Source: Carya illinoinensis (taxonomy: Eukaryota > Streptophyta > Magnoliopsida > Fagales > Juglandaceae). From it: 64,000 bases of DNA. Shown here in pieces: positions 10,232 to 46,351 of this stretch. Position 1 is the first letter of the stretch, and every line of letters starts with the position of its first letter. The notes beneath the pieces were generated by a model. It saw only the letters and a list, made by a program, of their open reading frames with translations, had not been told where the DNA came from and made no database searches. The translations under genes and the position numbers were made by a program. The stretch is from the NCBI RefSeq assembly GCF_018687715.1, contig NC_056766.1, forward strand, positions 1,054,001 to 1,118,000, given 5' to 3'.

Positions 10232-13087
10232 ATGGCTTCCTAGAAGGTCGTTCAACCTAAGATTCCTGGTGAGTTAAATCACCTCGAGGTTCATACTACC
10301 AAGCAATTCTTCATTGGTTACAACTGGCACTCAGAGCCTACCCCTGAGTTCTTGTCATCATTGGTTTCCACCTATCACGTCTTAGAGAATGTGGTTTTTG
10401 AGATCCCTGGACCACAAGAAGGGGCAATCGACGATGAGGGTTATGCCTCGAAGGTTGCTCTTTTTCCTAACATGTTCTCTTGTGGGTTAATGTTACCCTT
10501 TCCTCGCCCTGTTCTTGACATGTTGGATCATCTCAGATTAGACCCCTCTTAGCTTCACCCAAATGTTTGGAGGATCTTGATGTGCTGTTGCGTTCTATGG
10601 TGGCGCGCCTTGTTGAAGTTAGACTTGGAGCACACTGACCTTATTGACTGTGAACTTCTTCTGACCCACAATCTCATAAAACGTGAGAGGAACCTTTGCA
10701 GTTTTAGGACGATGGATGCTCTCGTTGCACTGGAACCGCGCTATCGCAAGGTTAAAGATTGGACCAACAATTTTTTTTTCGTGTTAGGCCGAGGATGAGA
10801 ATTTCCAATTGGGCAAGTAACTCGTGAGGAGTTTCCCGTTAGGGCCATATAGGAGGTTGTCCCTGATGATAAAGCAATACGACTAATAGCTTCTTCGAGT
10901 AGTTACTCTATATCGCCCTCGTTAAGAAGTGGGTGAAGAATCACCTAAATGATGTCCTTTCAGAAGCTTTTCTTGGGGAGGAGAATATAAGGGCATATCT
11001 ACCTCCCCTTAATCACACCTTCTTCAGCGACCACACCATCCCTACATGGTCGCAAGCCACCCTGGCAAAGAAGCGTTCCCCTAGCCCTCCTCCCGTAGGC
11101 AAGGGGAAGAAATCCCGCAGGGAGGTGGCTAGGACAAATAGTAGCCCAATGACCCCTCTTCGATTTCCTCCAGGGTAGTCATTAAAGGTGATCGAGGTGC
11201 GCTGGGCACCACCAGTGTTGCCTACCCTGATAACAGCTCCCTTCGTTCATCCTTTGAATCCTCCATAGAGGTGGGTGGGAAAGAACCCGGCCATTCCTGA
11301 AGAGCCAGTTGCTCTTCCGTTTGTTGTCATTGTAGCCACGAAGCCTACAACTATTATCGTCCCCATGGCACCAACCACTTTGATAGGCCGGCGCAGGTTG
11401 TCCCGGGGAGTCAATATACTCTCAACGCATTTTTATGGGGCCCTCCTGAAGCAAGCTCCTTGCCTATCGACCTTGGTAAAGCCTCCTCTCGAGGTGAACG
11501 TGGAGATGATTCTCTCTTCTCCTTATATCACGCAATCCACAATCGAGGGTCAAATCTTCAAGGGCGTTGTTAAAGATCATGCAAAAGGTCCCATCTCAAA
11601 TGTGAAGAGGGCGCCTTCACTAGAGCCCCCTTGCGCCTGACCTTCAGAAGGCTTCTATTCTTGCCGCTGTTGAGCTTATGGCAACTTCGGTTGAGAAGTT
11701 GGTTGAGAGATCCCTTGGGGGGAGGAAGCAAAGTCAAAATTGGCCACACTCCCTGACCCTGCTGTTGAGAAACAGTCACCCTATCTCCCCTCTACCCATT
11801 GCCAACTGCCCAAATGGAGGTGGTTGTGGAGAAAATGACCAAGGAAAGAAATCCGTTCACCCCCTAGCGAGAGGAGGGAGTATTTAAGTATCAAGGGGAA
11901 ATATTCTTCTGCCACTGAGGGCCCCTCTCATTCCTAGATTACCATCGACCTTGTAGAGAGAGTCACAAGTGCAGTTAAAAGGGTGGAGACCACTGTACAT
12001 CCTTGGAGTTGGTGACTAAATGCCTGATGGATTTCTGCTCCAAGGTCTTTTACACTCATCGACTTGTTTCTTTTTCCTATCTTTTATTTTCCCGTTCTGA
12101 CCCTATTGGTGTTTGCTTTTGCTGGTGATAGGGAGCAACTCAATTGGCCACCGTTATAGTGGACGACTAAGAAGTAGTCAAAGGGGAGAACTTAGCCCTT
12201 TGCTCCCTAGCGCGGCAAGCCCTTAGATTGAGCTGGTGAAGGCCTAGCTCGCTCATATAAAAAGCCAGGAGCGGATTGAACATCTTTGCCAGCGATGAAA
12301 GGCCTTGACGATTGAGCTAGCCTCTGTGAAGGAGTATGCCAAGTTGGCTCTCAATGACATCTTAACGACTTCGGCAACGACAAGCTCCTCCGTGGAGTCA
12401 GTTGATAAACTGGCTGCCAATGTGATGGCCCTTGAAGAGTCATTGAGCCAATTGTAAGGAGAGAACGCTGCGTTGAGGGGTCGCCAAGACTCTGCTGCTC
12501 AACAACTCAAGTTGCTAGAGGAAGAACGCCAGTCCCTCTCAAATGCTCTAAAGGGATGAGAAGACTCATTGTCAACTGCTCAGGCTGTTATCGGCCAGGA
12601 GAAGAGGAGGCCTAAATAGGCATCTAAGGAGTTGGAAAAAGCTCAACAAAGGATAGCCACCATAAACCTAGTCATTAAGGATCTACGGAGTGACTTGTCC
12701 CAAGTCCAAGAGGTCATTCCTTGCTTAGAGAGGCAGTTGAGGTCAGTCGTATTTGTTTGTAAACAGGCTTGGTCGTATGGATTCATTGAAGGCCTCAAAA
12801 GTATGCGAGACCACGTTCTAAAGAACCCTTAGGCGGATTTGAGGGCGCTTAAAGCACACTTAAGAGCCCTCCAGCTTCACGATCTCCCTTCAAACCTTGA
12901 TGCCCTTGAGCATGGCTGCAACCTAGGTTGAGACATGATTCCCGATGCCCTTATTCCTGACTTTGATACTCCCGAGCCTGATCCTGAGGTGCTCGAGGCA
13001 GACCCTGATGCTTCCGCGCTAGACCTCGACGTGCCTGAGGTAGACCCTGATACTCCTGAGCCAGATCTCGACACCCCGTTGCCTTAG
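10232..13087 (+). pseudogene. Gypsy-type putative transposon gag-like protein, broken
   Basis: Reading starts at ATG 10232 and already has a stop at codon 4. The open text beyond it includes FFIGYNWHSEPTPEF, then MFSCGLMLPFPRPVLDMLDH and LHPNVWRIL (about 10,470-10,580), typical of the plant putative gypsy-type transposon domain (PF04195-like, recalled, not searched). Further 3', coiled-coil text rich in Gln, Glu and Leu appears (12,440-12,830). The reading ends in an acidic Pro/Asp repeat tail with PEPDPEV, DLDVPEVDPD and EPDLDTPLP before TAG at 13085-13087. Several stops interrupt it. Homology to gag is inferred from layout. Confidence 0.6.
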
Positions 13088-13905
13088 TTTTTGTTTATGT
13101 TTTTCACATTGTAAAGTTCCTTGAAAAGATGTAATTGCTTTTATTTGTAAAGACTTCAATCATGAATAAACACTCATTTTTTCCTCCATGGTCCTTGTTG
13201 CACACATTAATTTACACACTACTTTTTCCTTTGCTTTGTTACTAGTCGGCGTGATGGATCTAATTGGGGGGATAAGTTGACCCTGTGGATACATGGTGCT
13301 TGACTCCTCTAATCTCCTCGTTGTCGTAGTCTGTGGGGACAATGGTTGAGGAAAGTCTGTGAAGGCATGGTACTTGGCTCCCTGATCTTCTCGTCGCCCA
13401 AGTCCATGAAGACGAGGGTTAAGGCATTTAATTTTTCCTCTTCTTTTCTCTTTTCCTTTTTTGAGTTTGCCTCATTCGCTTTCCTTTGTTTGTACTCTGT
13501 ATATATATTTTTTGCGTGTTTTGGGAGAGTGTATCGAGTGAGGGACGACTTGATGGAGCTTTTAGAGAATTGAGCCACATCTTGGAGAAATTGGCCCCCA
13601 TTCTGCGGGGAGAGAGACTGGGATGCCTAGGACCAATCCCTCCTTTTTGATCTCCCTAGGGTAGAGACAAGTTTTTAAGCAGCCGAGTTGTCACGCATCC
13701 CTCCTCTTTGTTGGAGTTAGGTGGATGTGGACTCGACCGTATAGAGTATGTACAAAAGTGGTCAGGCAGGAAAGTGACTTGCCTGCCTATTTAGACACCT
13801 GAAAGGTTGGGCAGTCCTTGACCTTTCCCACCTGTTGACTTATTATAAAAACGGTGGCAAGCCAGGCAGTTGAAAGACTGGACCTGCTTCTTTAGTGTGA
13901 TGGAA

Positions 13906-14628
13906 GTCGAGCAGTTCCGCTTATGTCTTCAGAGGAGGTCGAGCATCGTATTTAGGCAGGACTCGCCTTTTTGGCCCTTGCGCTTGGCAAGGGGGGGTCG
14001 AGCAGCGCGCTAAGGCTGGATTTGCCCTAAGTCTTTAGAAGAGGTCGAGTAGTGCATCCAGGCTGGACTTGCCCTCGTTGGCCCTTACGTTTGGTAAGGG
14101 GGTCGGACAGCGCATTAAGGTTGGACTTGCCCTAAGCGTTCAGAGGAGGTCGAGCAGCGCATTTAGGGTGGACTCATCTTGTTAGCCCATGCGCTTGGCA
14201 AGGGCGGTCAAGCAGCACATTCGTGCTGGATTCGCCTCATTGGCCCTTGTGCTTGGCAAGGGAGGCCGAGTAGCGCAGTAAGGCTGGACTCGCCCTTGGT
14301 CTTTAGAAGAGGCTGAGTAGCGCATTAAGACTGGACTCGCCTTGTTGGCCCTTGTGTTTGGCAAGAGGGGCCGAGCAGGGCATTAAGACTTGACTCGCCC
14401 TAAGCCTTAAGAGGAGGTCAAGCAGCGCGTTGAGGCTAGATTCGCCTCGTTGGCCCTTACGTTTAGCAATGGGGGCCAAGCAGTGCGTTAAGGTTGGGCT
14501 TGTCCTAAACCTTTAGAGGAGGTTGAGCAGCGTATTCAGGTTAGACTCACCTTGTTGGTCCTTACACTTAGTAAGGGGGGCCGAGCAGCCCATTAAGGCT
14601 GGACTTTCCCTAAGTCTTTAGAGGAGAT
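13906..14628 (+). repeat. Minisatellite of alternating 47- and 58-bp monomers
   Basis: Every monomer begins with GTCGAGCAGCGC or a variant. Type A (about 47 bp) ends in CCCTAAGYCTTTAGAGGAG. Type B (about 58 bp) ends in TTGGCCCTTGCGCTTGGCAA plus a G run. I count seven A and seven B. A starts near 13906, 13997, 14102, 14265, 14371, 14475 and 14580; B near 13939, 14044, 14149, 14207, 14312, 14417 and 14522. The strict A-B alternation breaks once, where two B units are adjacent (14149 and 14207). Monomers differ by several percent or more. Confidence 0.85.
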
Positions 14629-14639
14629 TAGCGTTTGTT

Positions 14640-15965
14640 GGAGAAGATGCTATCACTGGAGTAGCTTCAGGCAGTTGAGAGACCAAACCTGCACTTTGCC
14701 CTGAGGCAGGTTAGGCCGCCTTAAGTCTGGATCGACCTATTGATCGTCAACAAGAAGGTAAGTAGGAGATGTTTGTCTATGCTGCAAAAGTCAAACCAGT
14801 TAATGTAAATAATCTCTAAAATTCACAAACCTGAACTGCCCTGCTGAAGTGTGACGAAAGTCTAAGGCGTTATTCTTTTGGTGTTTTGTTGCAAGAGATG
14901 GCGTTTTAGAGTAGTGTTAGGTAGTTGAAGGACTAAACCCACACTCCACCGAGGGAAAGATATAGATGTTTTAAGCTAAGCCCACTCCTCCGGTCCCTCT
15001 GGGGAGGTAATTTGCGGATGTCTGAGAAGTTGGTATACACTTCGCCAATGGGGGTGAGGTAAGTTGTTTGGGCAGTAGAGAAGTTGGACTCACTCTTCCA
15101 CGTGAGGAGGTTGAGCAGCTTGCCCACTTATCAACCCTGATAGGAGGTAAGGATCGGATAGTTTATGACTAGACCGCTCCCACTCGTTGATACCATAGGA
15201 AAGGTAAGTGTTGGGTTAAACTGGCGTTGATCCCACTCTTTATCATGGTGTAGGTCGGGGGAGGTTGTCGGGTAGCTGAGGGGCTACACCCACTCTCCTT
15301 CTTAAGGGAGGCTGAGCCACCGCAAGTGTTTGGCCTGCCCATCGCCGCCCACGGAGAGGTAAGTTACCTGACAGTTTGGGATTAGACCTACTCTAGCTTG
15401 TTGATGCTCAAGAGGAAGGTAAATATCGGGCTGTCGAGAGCTGGTCCACACTTCACCGCAGGAGGGATAAAGTAATCTTAGGTATTACAGTCATCCCTTT
15501 GGTACCCTGCAGGGGAAGTAAATGCCAAACAGTTGAGCAGCCAGTTTGCACTTCACCGTGATGCAGGTGAGATAAGTTGTTTGGGCAACCGAGAGGCTGT
15601 ACCCACTCTCCTCCATGAGAGAGGTCGGATTGCCGCAGGGGCTAGACCTGCCTTCCCTCACAGGGATGTAAGTTGTTTGGGTAGTTTGGGAGTAGAGCCA
15701 CCCTCACCCGTGACATCACAGGGAAGGTAAATGTTGGGTCAGATTGGCTTTGATCCCACTCTTTATTGTGACGAAAGTCGAAGTAAATTGTCAAGTATCG
15801 AAGAGACTAGAGGCACACCCACCTGTTGACATTCACGAAGAAGGTAAGTTATCGAGCAGTTGAGGATTGGTCCGCACTTCACCATGGGAGAGATAAATCA
15901 GCATTTAGGCATGACTAATCCCTTTGGTACCCCGCATAGAGGTAAGTAATTGTTAGAGATTTCGC
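14640..15965 (+). repeat. Degenerate longer-period repeats
   Basis: Related phrases recur. GGTAAGTTGTTTGGGCAG or variants lie near 15057, 15358, 15570 and 15667. TTGATCCCACTCTTTAT lies near 15225 and 15755, about 530 bp apart. CCCTTTGGTACCC lies near 15495 and 15920, about 425 bp apart. The repeats look like an older, diverged array of the same style as the minisatellite before it. No coding was seen. Confidence 0.5.
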
Positions 15966-16820
15966 TAATGGAGATTTACATTAGTGGAGATTACGTTGAT
16001 GGCAATAAGTAGTTTGCATGTTTTATTTGTGAAAAGTCACACCTTTATTAATAGAGTTTATACTGTTGATATAGGAATGTAAATTAGAATGTAAATTACA
16101 AATCATAAAACATTTATTAATAAAACTTCTGCAAGCATTCGACATTTTGGGGGTGTGGTGGTTTGTTCCCTTGGAAGTCTCAAAGCCAATAGGAGCGTGG
16201 GTTGTTGATCACATAGGGACTTTCGTCAGTAATGAAATGCGCCCCTACTCCCCCTTTAGCCCGACAGGAGAAGTCGTCGATGAAAACTTGCCGAGGCTTC
16301 ATGTGAGACACATATTTGACCCCTTTCTAGCAACTCAGGCTCGAAGGGATCACCTACAAGGAGCATCATGTCCCGTAAATTTTTATTGGTAGCGTAAGGT
16401 AATGTAACGAGGAATGATACACTAATGTAATAAGGAATGATACACATACAACCGTTTTTACAATCAAATTTTAAATTGAGATTATTTCTATAAAATGTTG
16501 ATACTTCTATAATTTATTTTACAAAAATGCCCATAATTATGAAACAGGATTGCATAAAGGATTGAAAAAATAATTGTATGTGTGTCATTTTCCAAAGGGG
16601 AATTAAAGTTAAGATGTTAAAATCAATTAACTTTATAAAACTCGAATTCATTTCCAGAGAAATAGAAAGAATAGAATGTACAAGAAACGCAGGCTCTTCA
16701 TTTCTAATCAAAATTAATATAAATGGGAAATACTCCATCGAAAAAATAAAAAAGATTACAGGTCTATACAACTGATAGCGTTGTCTTTCTGATCTTAACA
16801 CAGGTATTGAAGTTGCACCA

Positions 16821-39851
<23,031 letters not shown>

Positions 39852-39879
39852 TTTCGCTCAACTACACAGTATCTCGATT

Positions 39880-40260
39880 AAGTTTTAAAAAAATGTCGAA
39901 GTTACGGGCCCAAATTGATTAAAACTGGAAATGTACATGAAAATAAGAACACACTGATTTTTTAAGGAAATCAGCACCTCCAATTCGGCAGAAGCCTTAA
40001 CTCAGTTCACATAGTGGTTTCCCACGTCTTCCTTACATTACAACACAGAGCATTCGGCAAAACAGAAATTACAGGAATTGACTATCCTGCCCTTGACATA
40101 TGATGGCATGGGCTTAATGGAAAACATATAAAACTTAGACCATTAATCAAAGGCCCAACACAATATTATTGACCCAGAGGCCCACCGCCCAGCCCGTTAA
40201 GTCAGCCTCATCATTCCAGCTCATCATCTGAAAGGGCCCTTGACAGAGCCCAGCCTGTTA
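39880..40260 (-). promoter_or_regulatory. Upstream region of right SEC6 with TGGGCY motifs
   Basis: Homology with the left SEC6 copy ends at 39879, 28 nt before the ATG, so this region is unrelated to the left promoter. On the minus strand TGGGCC occurs at 40152-40157 and 40179-40184, with TGGGCG at 40186-40191, about 300-340 nt before the start codon. These resemble site II motifs of housekeeping promoters. Function is inferred. Confidence 0.4.
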
Positions 40261-41436
40261 AGTGTCACTCACTAAAGTTTTAGTGAAATGTGATTTGATT
40301 ATCCAAGTAAACGGTTAATCATTTGCAAAGTCGTTGAAATGTGATTAGGAAAAATCTTAGGAATAGCCTCTAGAGAAAATATTTAATAAAAATTTAATGC
40401 AGGTTGATACATGTGTTATGTATTTGGCTAAAGTCGTCAATTATGATAAGGATATTGATTATTGATCAAGTCACGGAGAATTGATAACGTTCAGTAAATT
40501 TTTTTAGTGAATTGAAGTCACTCGTTATATGTGGTCAGTAGGAGCACATATAGTGAAGGGTGCGGCTATATAAAGTAATGACAAAAATGTGTGCACGTAA
40601 AAGCTTGTCATATTCTAACACAAATCTGTAAGAGTATGCAGATGAGAGTTGAGTAGTGGAAAGCTCATATTGGTACCAAGGTAATTGTAGTTTTACTCAA
40701 CTGGATCATCACAGTTTTGTGTAATCAATTGGGAGATGTAATTCTAAAAGGTGTGATCATCAAACTGTGTACTCTTTGGAATGATGCCCTCTCTACGATG
40801 ATGATTCCCATAAGAGGTGATGTTTAAGGAAGTTTCAAGACGCACAATATTATGGGTCATGTGACAAATGAAATGTTAAGACGCATCTTTTTGATTTAGT
40901 CAAAATGTTGTGTCACTTTTTAAGGTTGTGTCTTTTGCCAACCATTTAGTTATCAATAGTTATATTATTTGCCAACCGGTGCATAATGGTCTAGAAATAG
41001 CTAGAGGTCAATATTGGTGCACAATTTAACTCACTTAATTCATTTTGTCCATCACTAACTTGTGTGACAAATATTCTTACAGGAGTATTACAATTTTGTC
41101 AATTTTACATTCAATTTTGTCTATTTTATTTTTTCAGTTTTCTACAATGCATGCATGCATGCATGCGTGCTTCTTTCCTTTTTCTATTTCGACACTGAAA
41201 GGCAATACATATATGCTCATACTCTTAAATTCCATGCACGTTGGTACTGTACTTTCTAATAAATTTTGTAACTTTACTTTGTTTATCCAAAAGGCAGCGT
41301 TGCTGCTTGTGTGTATCATGTCATGTTTGTATGTTCTATCATGTATGTATACTGGATCTATGTTCTCATGACTAACCCAACTCTCCTTTGTTATTATATT
41401 ATATAATGGATCTAAACGGGATTTTTAATTTATTTG

Positions 41437-41475
<39 letters not shown>

Positions 41476-42455
41476 GCCAAGCACCATGACTACTCTCTGG
41501 CTAATTCCCACTTCCCACGCTAGAGTAATTATTTCAGCAGAGCCTCCAAAACCTCCTATATCCTTAGATAAACTCAAACTTTCGTCTCAAAGGTTGTTGG
41601 ATTCTATTGCGCAATGCTTATCGTATCTTTCTGTAATCAGATAAAGGTCCTTAAAAGCATAATTCCTCACAAGGTTTCGCTTTTTCGCATGAATATTCAT
41701 GCAGTCAAACAAGACAGCTAGCTAGCTAGGGACAAAACATTTTCAGAACCCGTCGTTTTCACGAGTTTCAATATATCAGTTAGCATAAACATACGTGCCG
41801 CGCACATGACACATATCTCTCTCTCACACACACACACATATTCTTACAATCTGATTCTCCTTTAGTTTTAGTGAGGACAAACCAATTACCTAACGAAAAC
41901 TGAGAAAATCGATACCACACATATATATCGATCATGGATGTATAGAAATAAATATTATTAGTAAATTAAATTAATCAAGAGTACCGTCCGGGGCATGAAA
42001 ACGAAAACAGTTTCCGCTGGTACCTACACAACAAAGAGAGAGAGTTCAGAAAGTTTACAGCAATTTGCATTGACCAGTCTCTTAATTCATGTCCGTTTAA
42101 AGATTATTCAGGACCACAAAATTTCTTCTAGGCAAGTAATTAATTCAATGTCGGAAAAAAACCATTAATATTAGGTCATCCCATGCAGTACCTAGCTTCT
42201 GCTTCAAACAGGATAAAAATTAACAGTTAATTGTCATTTAAATTAATAATGTTGATAGAACACGTAGTTGATTATATAGCACGTGCTTAATTAATTTGAA
42301 TTATCAAGAGATATGTGACTGACATGCATCATGCTTGCATGCCAGCCCCCACGGGCGCCTTACCCATTTATTATTCTTTTGGGATGGACTTTAAAAACTT
42401 CACCTCGGTGTTTCATGAATAGAAAAATGAATTCTTGGTTTCCATACACACTGGC
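40261..42455. other. Intergenic stretch without recognised gene
   Basis: AT-rich, no protein or RNA gene recognised. It contains five ATGC repeats (41147-41166), a (CT)16 run (41441-41473) and short CA runs near 41,825. Confidence 0.6.
41441..41473. repeat. (CT)n microsatellite
   Basis: About 16 perfect CT repeats between SEC6 and the first laccase. Confidence 0.95.
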
Positions 42456-42523
42456 ACACACACACCCCCATACATATACATACATATATATATATGTATG
42501 TATATGTATGGGGGTGTGTGTGT
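42456..42523. repeat. 68-bp perfect palindrome
   Basis: Two 34-bp arms meet with no spacer at 42489/42490. The left arm runs ACACACACACCCCC, then ATACATATACATACATAT. Pairing is perfect out to 42456 and 42523, then breaks. It lies about 0.7 kb upstream of the TATA box of the first laccase. Confidence 0.9.
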
Positions 42524-42900
42524 ATATGTATGTATGTCTGCATAATGCCATTTGTTATTTTATAAAGGGGGGTACTGATACAAATCGAAAGCTAGAATCT
42601 TTAAGGAAGGTGCCCGGTAGGATCGATCGAGGTGGCTTGCGTGAGAGTTATAAAAACAATAAATTAAGGCACGATATTTTGTATACGGATCGACTCAATT
42701 GATTACAAAATACAAACACTCCAAATATCAGAACTAGTGGGATATATCCGCGGTTATATATATATATACATGTTTCAATATGGCATTTCTTTTAATTGAA
42801 GGCGACATTAATTGTCGGGATGTGATTAGTTGTCTTATTATTTGTCAAATGGATAAAATTACCCCGGAAGATGTATAATATATCGCTTCTTTAATTTGGA

Positions 42901-42993
42901 TTAATACTCAAGATCACTAACTTAATTATATATATATACAGCTTTCAGAGAAATTAATTAATACTCAAGATCACTAATTAATATACAGCTTCG
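42901..42993. repeat. Short tandem direct repeat upstream of laccase A
   Basis: TTAATACTCAAGATCACTAA starts at 42901 and again at 42957. Both copies run on to ATACAGCTT after an AT-rich stretch of different length. It lies about 215-305 nt before the TATA box. Confidence 0.75.
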
Positions 42994-43206
42994 TCTCTCG
43001 TAGCCGGCCAAATGAATACGCCAAACAATAATCAACTAAAGAAAGCATTTATAACGTGCTTTTAATTGTGATGATCATTGATTAAGTCGCCGCGCGGTCT
43101 TTTCCCATTTTCCCATTCGACATTGTTGTATTTATCCCATGTTTTTTGTATTTGTTTAATTTATTCATTCTAGATTTTTTAAATGTATTTATTGCCGACC
43201 ATCTAT

Positions 43207-43214
43207 TATAAATA
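43207..43214 (+). promoter_or_regulatory. TATA box of laccase A
   Basis: TATAAATA, 131 nt before the ATG at 43345, in a good position for a plant core promoter. The downstream laccase has the same octamer at a similar distance. Confidence 0.75.
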
Positions 43215-43344
43215 GCCCTTTGAACCCTTGCTGATGCTCACAGAACAAATTAACAGCAAAGGCAAGATCAGTATAAAGAAAGAGTACTATCTCTAATTTC
43301 TTTGTCTGGTTTAGGAAGTGCGCGGCGGAGAGTACTTGGGAATT

Positions 43345-46315
43345 ATGAAGAATCTAGGACGTTATATCCTAGCCTTTCTAAGTTGTTTGCTTCTAGATGG
43401 GGTGTTCTTTTGCATGGCCTATAATGTCCACCACTACAGCTTCATTGTAAGTACTTTCTACCATGCACGCTTGTAATTTCTTGCCAAAAACATATATATA
43501 GACAATCCTGCATCAATTGCATGCAAATGAGGGTAAAAAGTCTCTGCTTTATCCCTAATTTTTACGTCAAACTACCTATATATGCCGGCACAATTGATCA
43601 AATGGTAAATTCAGCGCTGAAAGATATGGATGAAATCTCTTTTTTCTTTATTAATTCTTCTTTCTTCCCATTTGAAACTGAGTATACGTACAATGATCTG
43701 GTTGCAGTTGGAGGAGAAAAATTTCACAAGGCTGTGCGTAGAGAAGCCTATTCTTACTGTAAATGGCATTTTCCCTGGCCCAACAATTCATGTCCGCAAA
43801 GGCGATAGGGCATATGTTAATGTTCACAATCATGCAGATTATGGTGTCACTATTCACTGGTAATGAACCATGAACCCTCGTTTCACCTCATTCTCACAAA
43901 TTTGCAACACCTTGGAGCTAGACATGCAACTATTTTCTTTTTAATCAAAGATCAGGACGAACCGACTTCCATGCATGCATGCTTGCTACTTGGTTTCTGC
44001 TTATTTTGTAATAGAGACCGAGACTCAAATGCTGCACAAATCAAAAGTTTCTATTTCATGAATATTGGAATGCTCCAATTAATATTTGAAATTAAAGCTA
44101 CTTCATCATGTTAGTCGCAACTTAATAATGATCATGATGTATTTTGCATTTTGTTTCCTGCATGCCACAGATCATATCCATGACAAGGCGTTTAACGTAT
44201 AATGATCAACACGCCAAAGCTATGAGAGTGATTATGTTAATGGTTTTTTTTGTTGTTGTTGTTGTTATCTTTAATTACAGGCATGGAGTAAAACAACCAA
44301 GAAATCCATGGTCAGATGGTCCAGAATACATCACACAATGCCCCATCAAACCCGGGAAAAACTTCACCTACGAGGTCATCTTTTCTGATGAAGAAGGAAC
44401 ACTGTGGTGGCATGCCCATAGCGACTGGACACGTGCCACAGTCCATGGAGCCATTGTTATTTACCCTGATGTGGGAGTAATGCCCAATTATACATATGAT
44501 GCGGAAGAAGTCATTATACTTGGTAACTTTCCTAGCTTAAAGGAAATTTAGGGTCCAATAACAACTAGCAGAATTACATATTGATCAAGAACTGCAAAAA
44601 TCAAGCATCATATTTATAGCTGGAATATTAACTAACTAAACTGATCACATGATGTTGCCATTGCTGTAGCGCTCAATATTATATATGCATCTAAATCTTC
44701 GTCTTACATATATGTTGCAGGAGACTGGTATAAGGAAAACTTGACAGCGTTAGTTGATTATGCCGCATCAGTCGGCGTTGATCCAGTTCCATCCGATTCT
44801 TACACTATCAATGGCCAACCAGGATTTCCAAACAATTGCTCCAACGGTATGGAAATATACATGATAATTTCAATCACATCAATTTATACCCGAAACGAGA
44901 ACTTTGTTTTTCACAGGAATCTCGATCATTTAATTTGCAGAAACAACGTATGCTCTAACAGTCCAAGAGGGCAATACGTATCTTCTCCGCATTGTAAGTG
45001 CAGTGATGAATACAGAGATGTTCTTTGGGATCGCAGAACACAACCTCACAGTTATTGGACAAGATGGTGCATATGTAAGCAAGTTTAACACTAGTTACAT
45101 AATGATAACCCCAGGGCAAACAATGGATGTCTTGTTCACAGCAGACAAGTCTCTTGGTAATAATTATTACATGGCTGCTTTTCCATTTTCTGACTCCGAT
45201 GCCCCGTTCGATCAAGCCAACACTTCAGCACTTGTCGTGTACGATACTAGTACTACTCCATCCGCCAGTATTACTCCCTTTCCGCACCTTCCTTTACCCA
45301 ATGATTCAAATGCTGCAATCAGCTTCACAAGCCAAATAAATAACGCGGACACCATTAATCTCGACGCAAAGTTTGATGAAAGAATCATTATTACAGTTTC
45401 TGCAAACCAGTTGCCTTGTGATCTAGACGAATGTGATGGTCCACGGGGTAATAGGCTATCTACAAGCTTAAACAACGTAAGTTATGTGTCAACAAGTGTT
45501 GATATTCTGCAGGCATACACCAGGTAAATACATAGTACTCCCATACTATTACATTAATATTGTTGCGCGCGCGCATATCATTAATTGTGACCAAGTATAT
45601 ATAAACTATCAGTCAACATCAGATTTAGGAACTTTTTTGCACTTTGCAGTGGCATGTCTATTTATGGAGAGTTACCACATGATCCTCCATATCCTGGCAC
45701 TAACTGGACAGATATCAGTCCGAGCGACGCTCCAAGTTATATATTTCCCAGCCAAGCGACGAAGATATTGACAATAGATTTTGGTAAATCTATTGAAATA
45801 GTGTACCAAGGAACCAGTATTGGGAACCCGGAGAACCATCCATTGCATCTTCATGGTTATAGCTTCTATGTGGTTGGGACGGCTTCTGGAAACTTTACAG
45901 AAGAGGCTTACCAAAAACATCTAAATTTGGAAAACCCGCCAAAGGTTAACACCATCGGAGTTCCTAAAAACGGTTGGATTGCCATTAGATTTGTTGCTGA
46001 TAATCCAGGTTAGTACGCAATTGTCGTAAAGTTTAATGTCGAAAAAGTTATTTGCTATTTTTTTTTTATTATCATTATCTTGGGATCTATATATATATAT
46101 ATGTTGTATTATCCTTTAAAGTTGTGTGAATTATTTGGGAAATAGATCAAAATCCCAAGTGAGAAAGACGTACATATATGAACACTTTAAAGATAGAAGA
46201 CATTTACTATATATATAGTTATTGCGCTTTAAGAGAACATTAATTAATGTAACGCCTTGAAGCAACTTCATTTTTTTCTACATCTACACAACGCACCAAT
46301 TTTATTTCCCAACAG

Positions 46316-46351
<36 letters not shown>

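Larger units (their letters stand above)
9050..16460 (+). mobile_element. Large non-autonomous LTR-retroelement-like region (gag-like gene plus repeats)
   Basis: This G/C-richer block differs sharply from the AT-rich flanks. It holds, in order, a non-coding leader (9060-10,230) with TATATAAG at 10105-10112, a broken gag-like gene (10,232-13,087) with AATAAA-like signals at about 13,165, AG- and CT-rich text to 13.9 kb, a 14-monomer minisatellite, degenerate longer repeats (14.6-16.0 kb) and a GC-rich tail with a short open stretch at 16,147-16,392. No integrase or reverse transcriptase was seen. The pattern fits a large retrotransposon derivative of the Gypsy-like type. I could not find matching LTRs, so the limits are approximate. 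Confidence 0.5.

Noticed and set aside
9775..10260. A 161-codon plus-strand frame
   Set aside because: Contains a T homopolymer and hydrophobic nonsense-like text, sits upstream of a TATA-like motif and the gag-like start at 10,232; taken as leader of the retroelement.
13906..14628. Regular repeats as a CRISPR-like array
   Set aside because: There is no constant repeat with unique spacers; both monomer types are homologous throughout, and the host is a plant.
42331..42702. Open frames on both strands across the CA/TA/TG-rich region before laccase A
   Set aside because: They exist only because of the perfect palindrome and simple repeats; neither strand has coding character.
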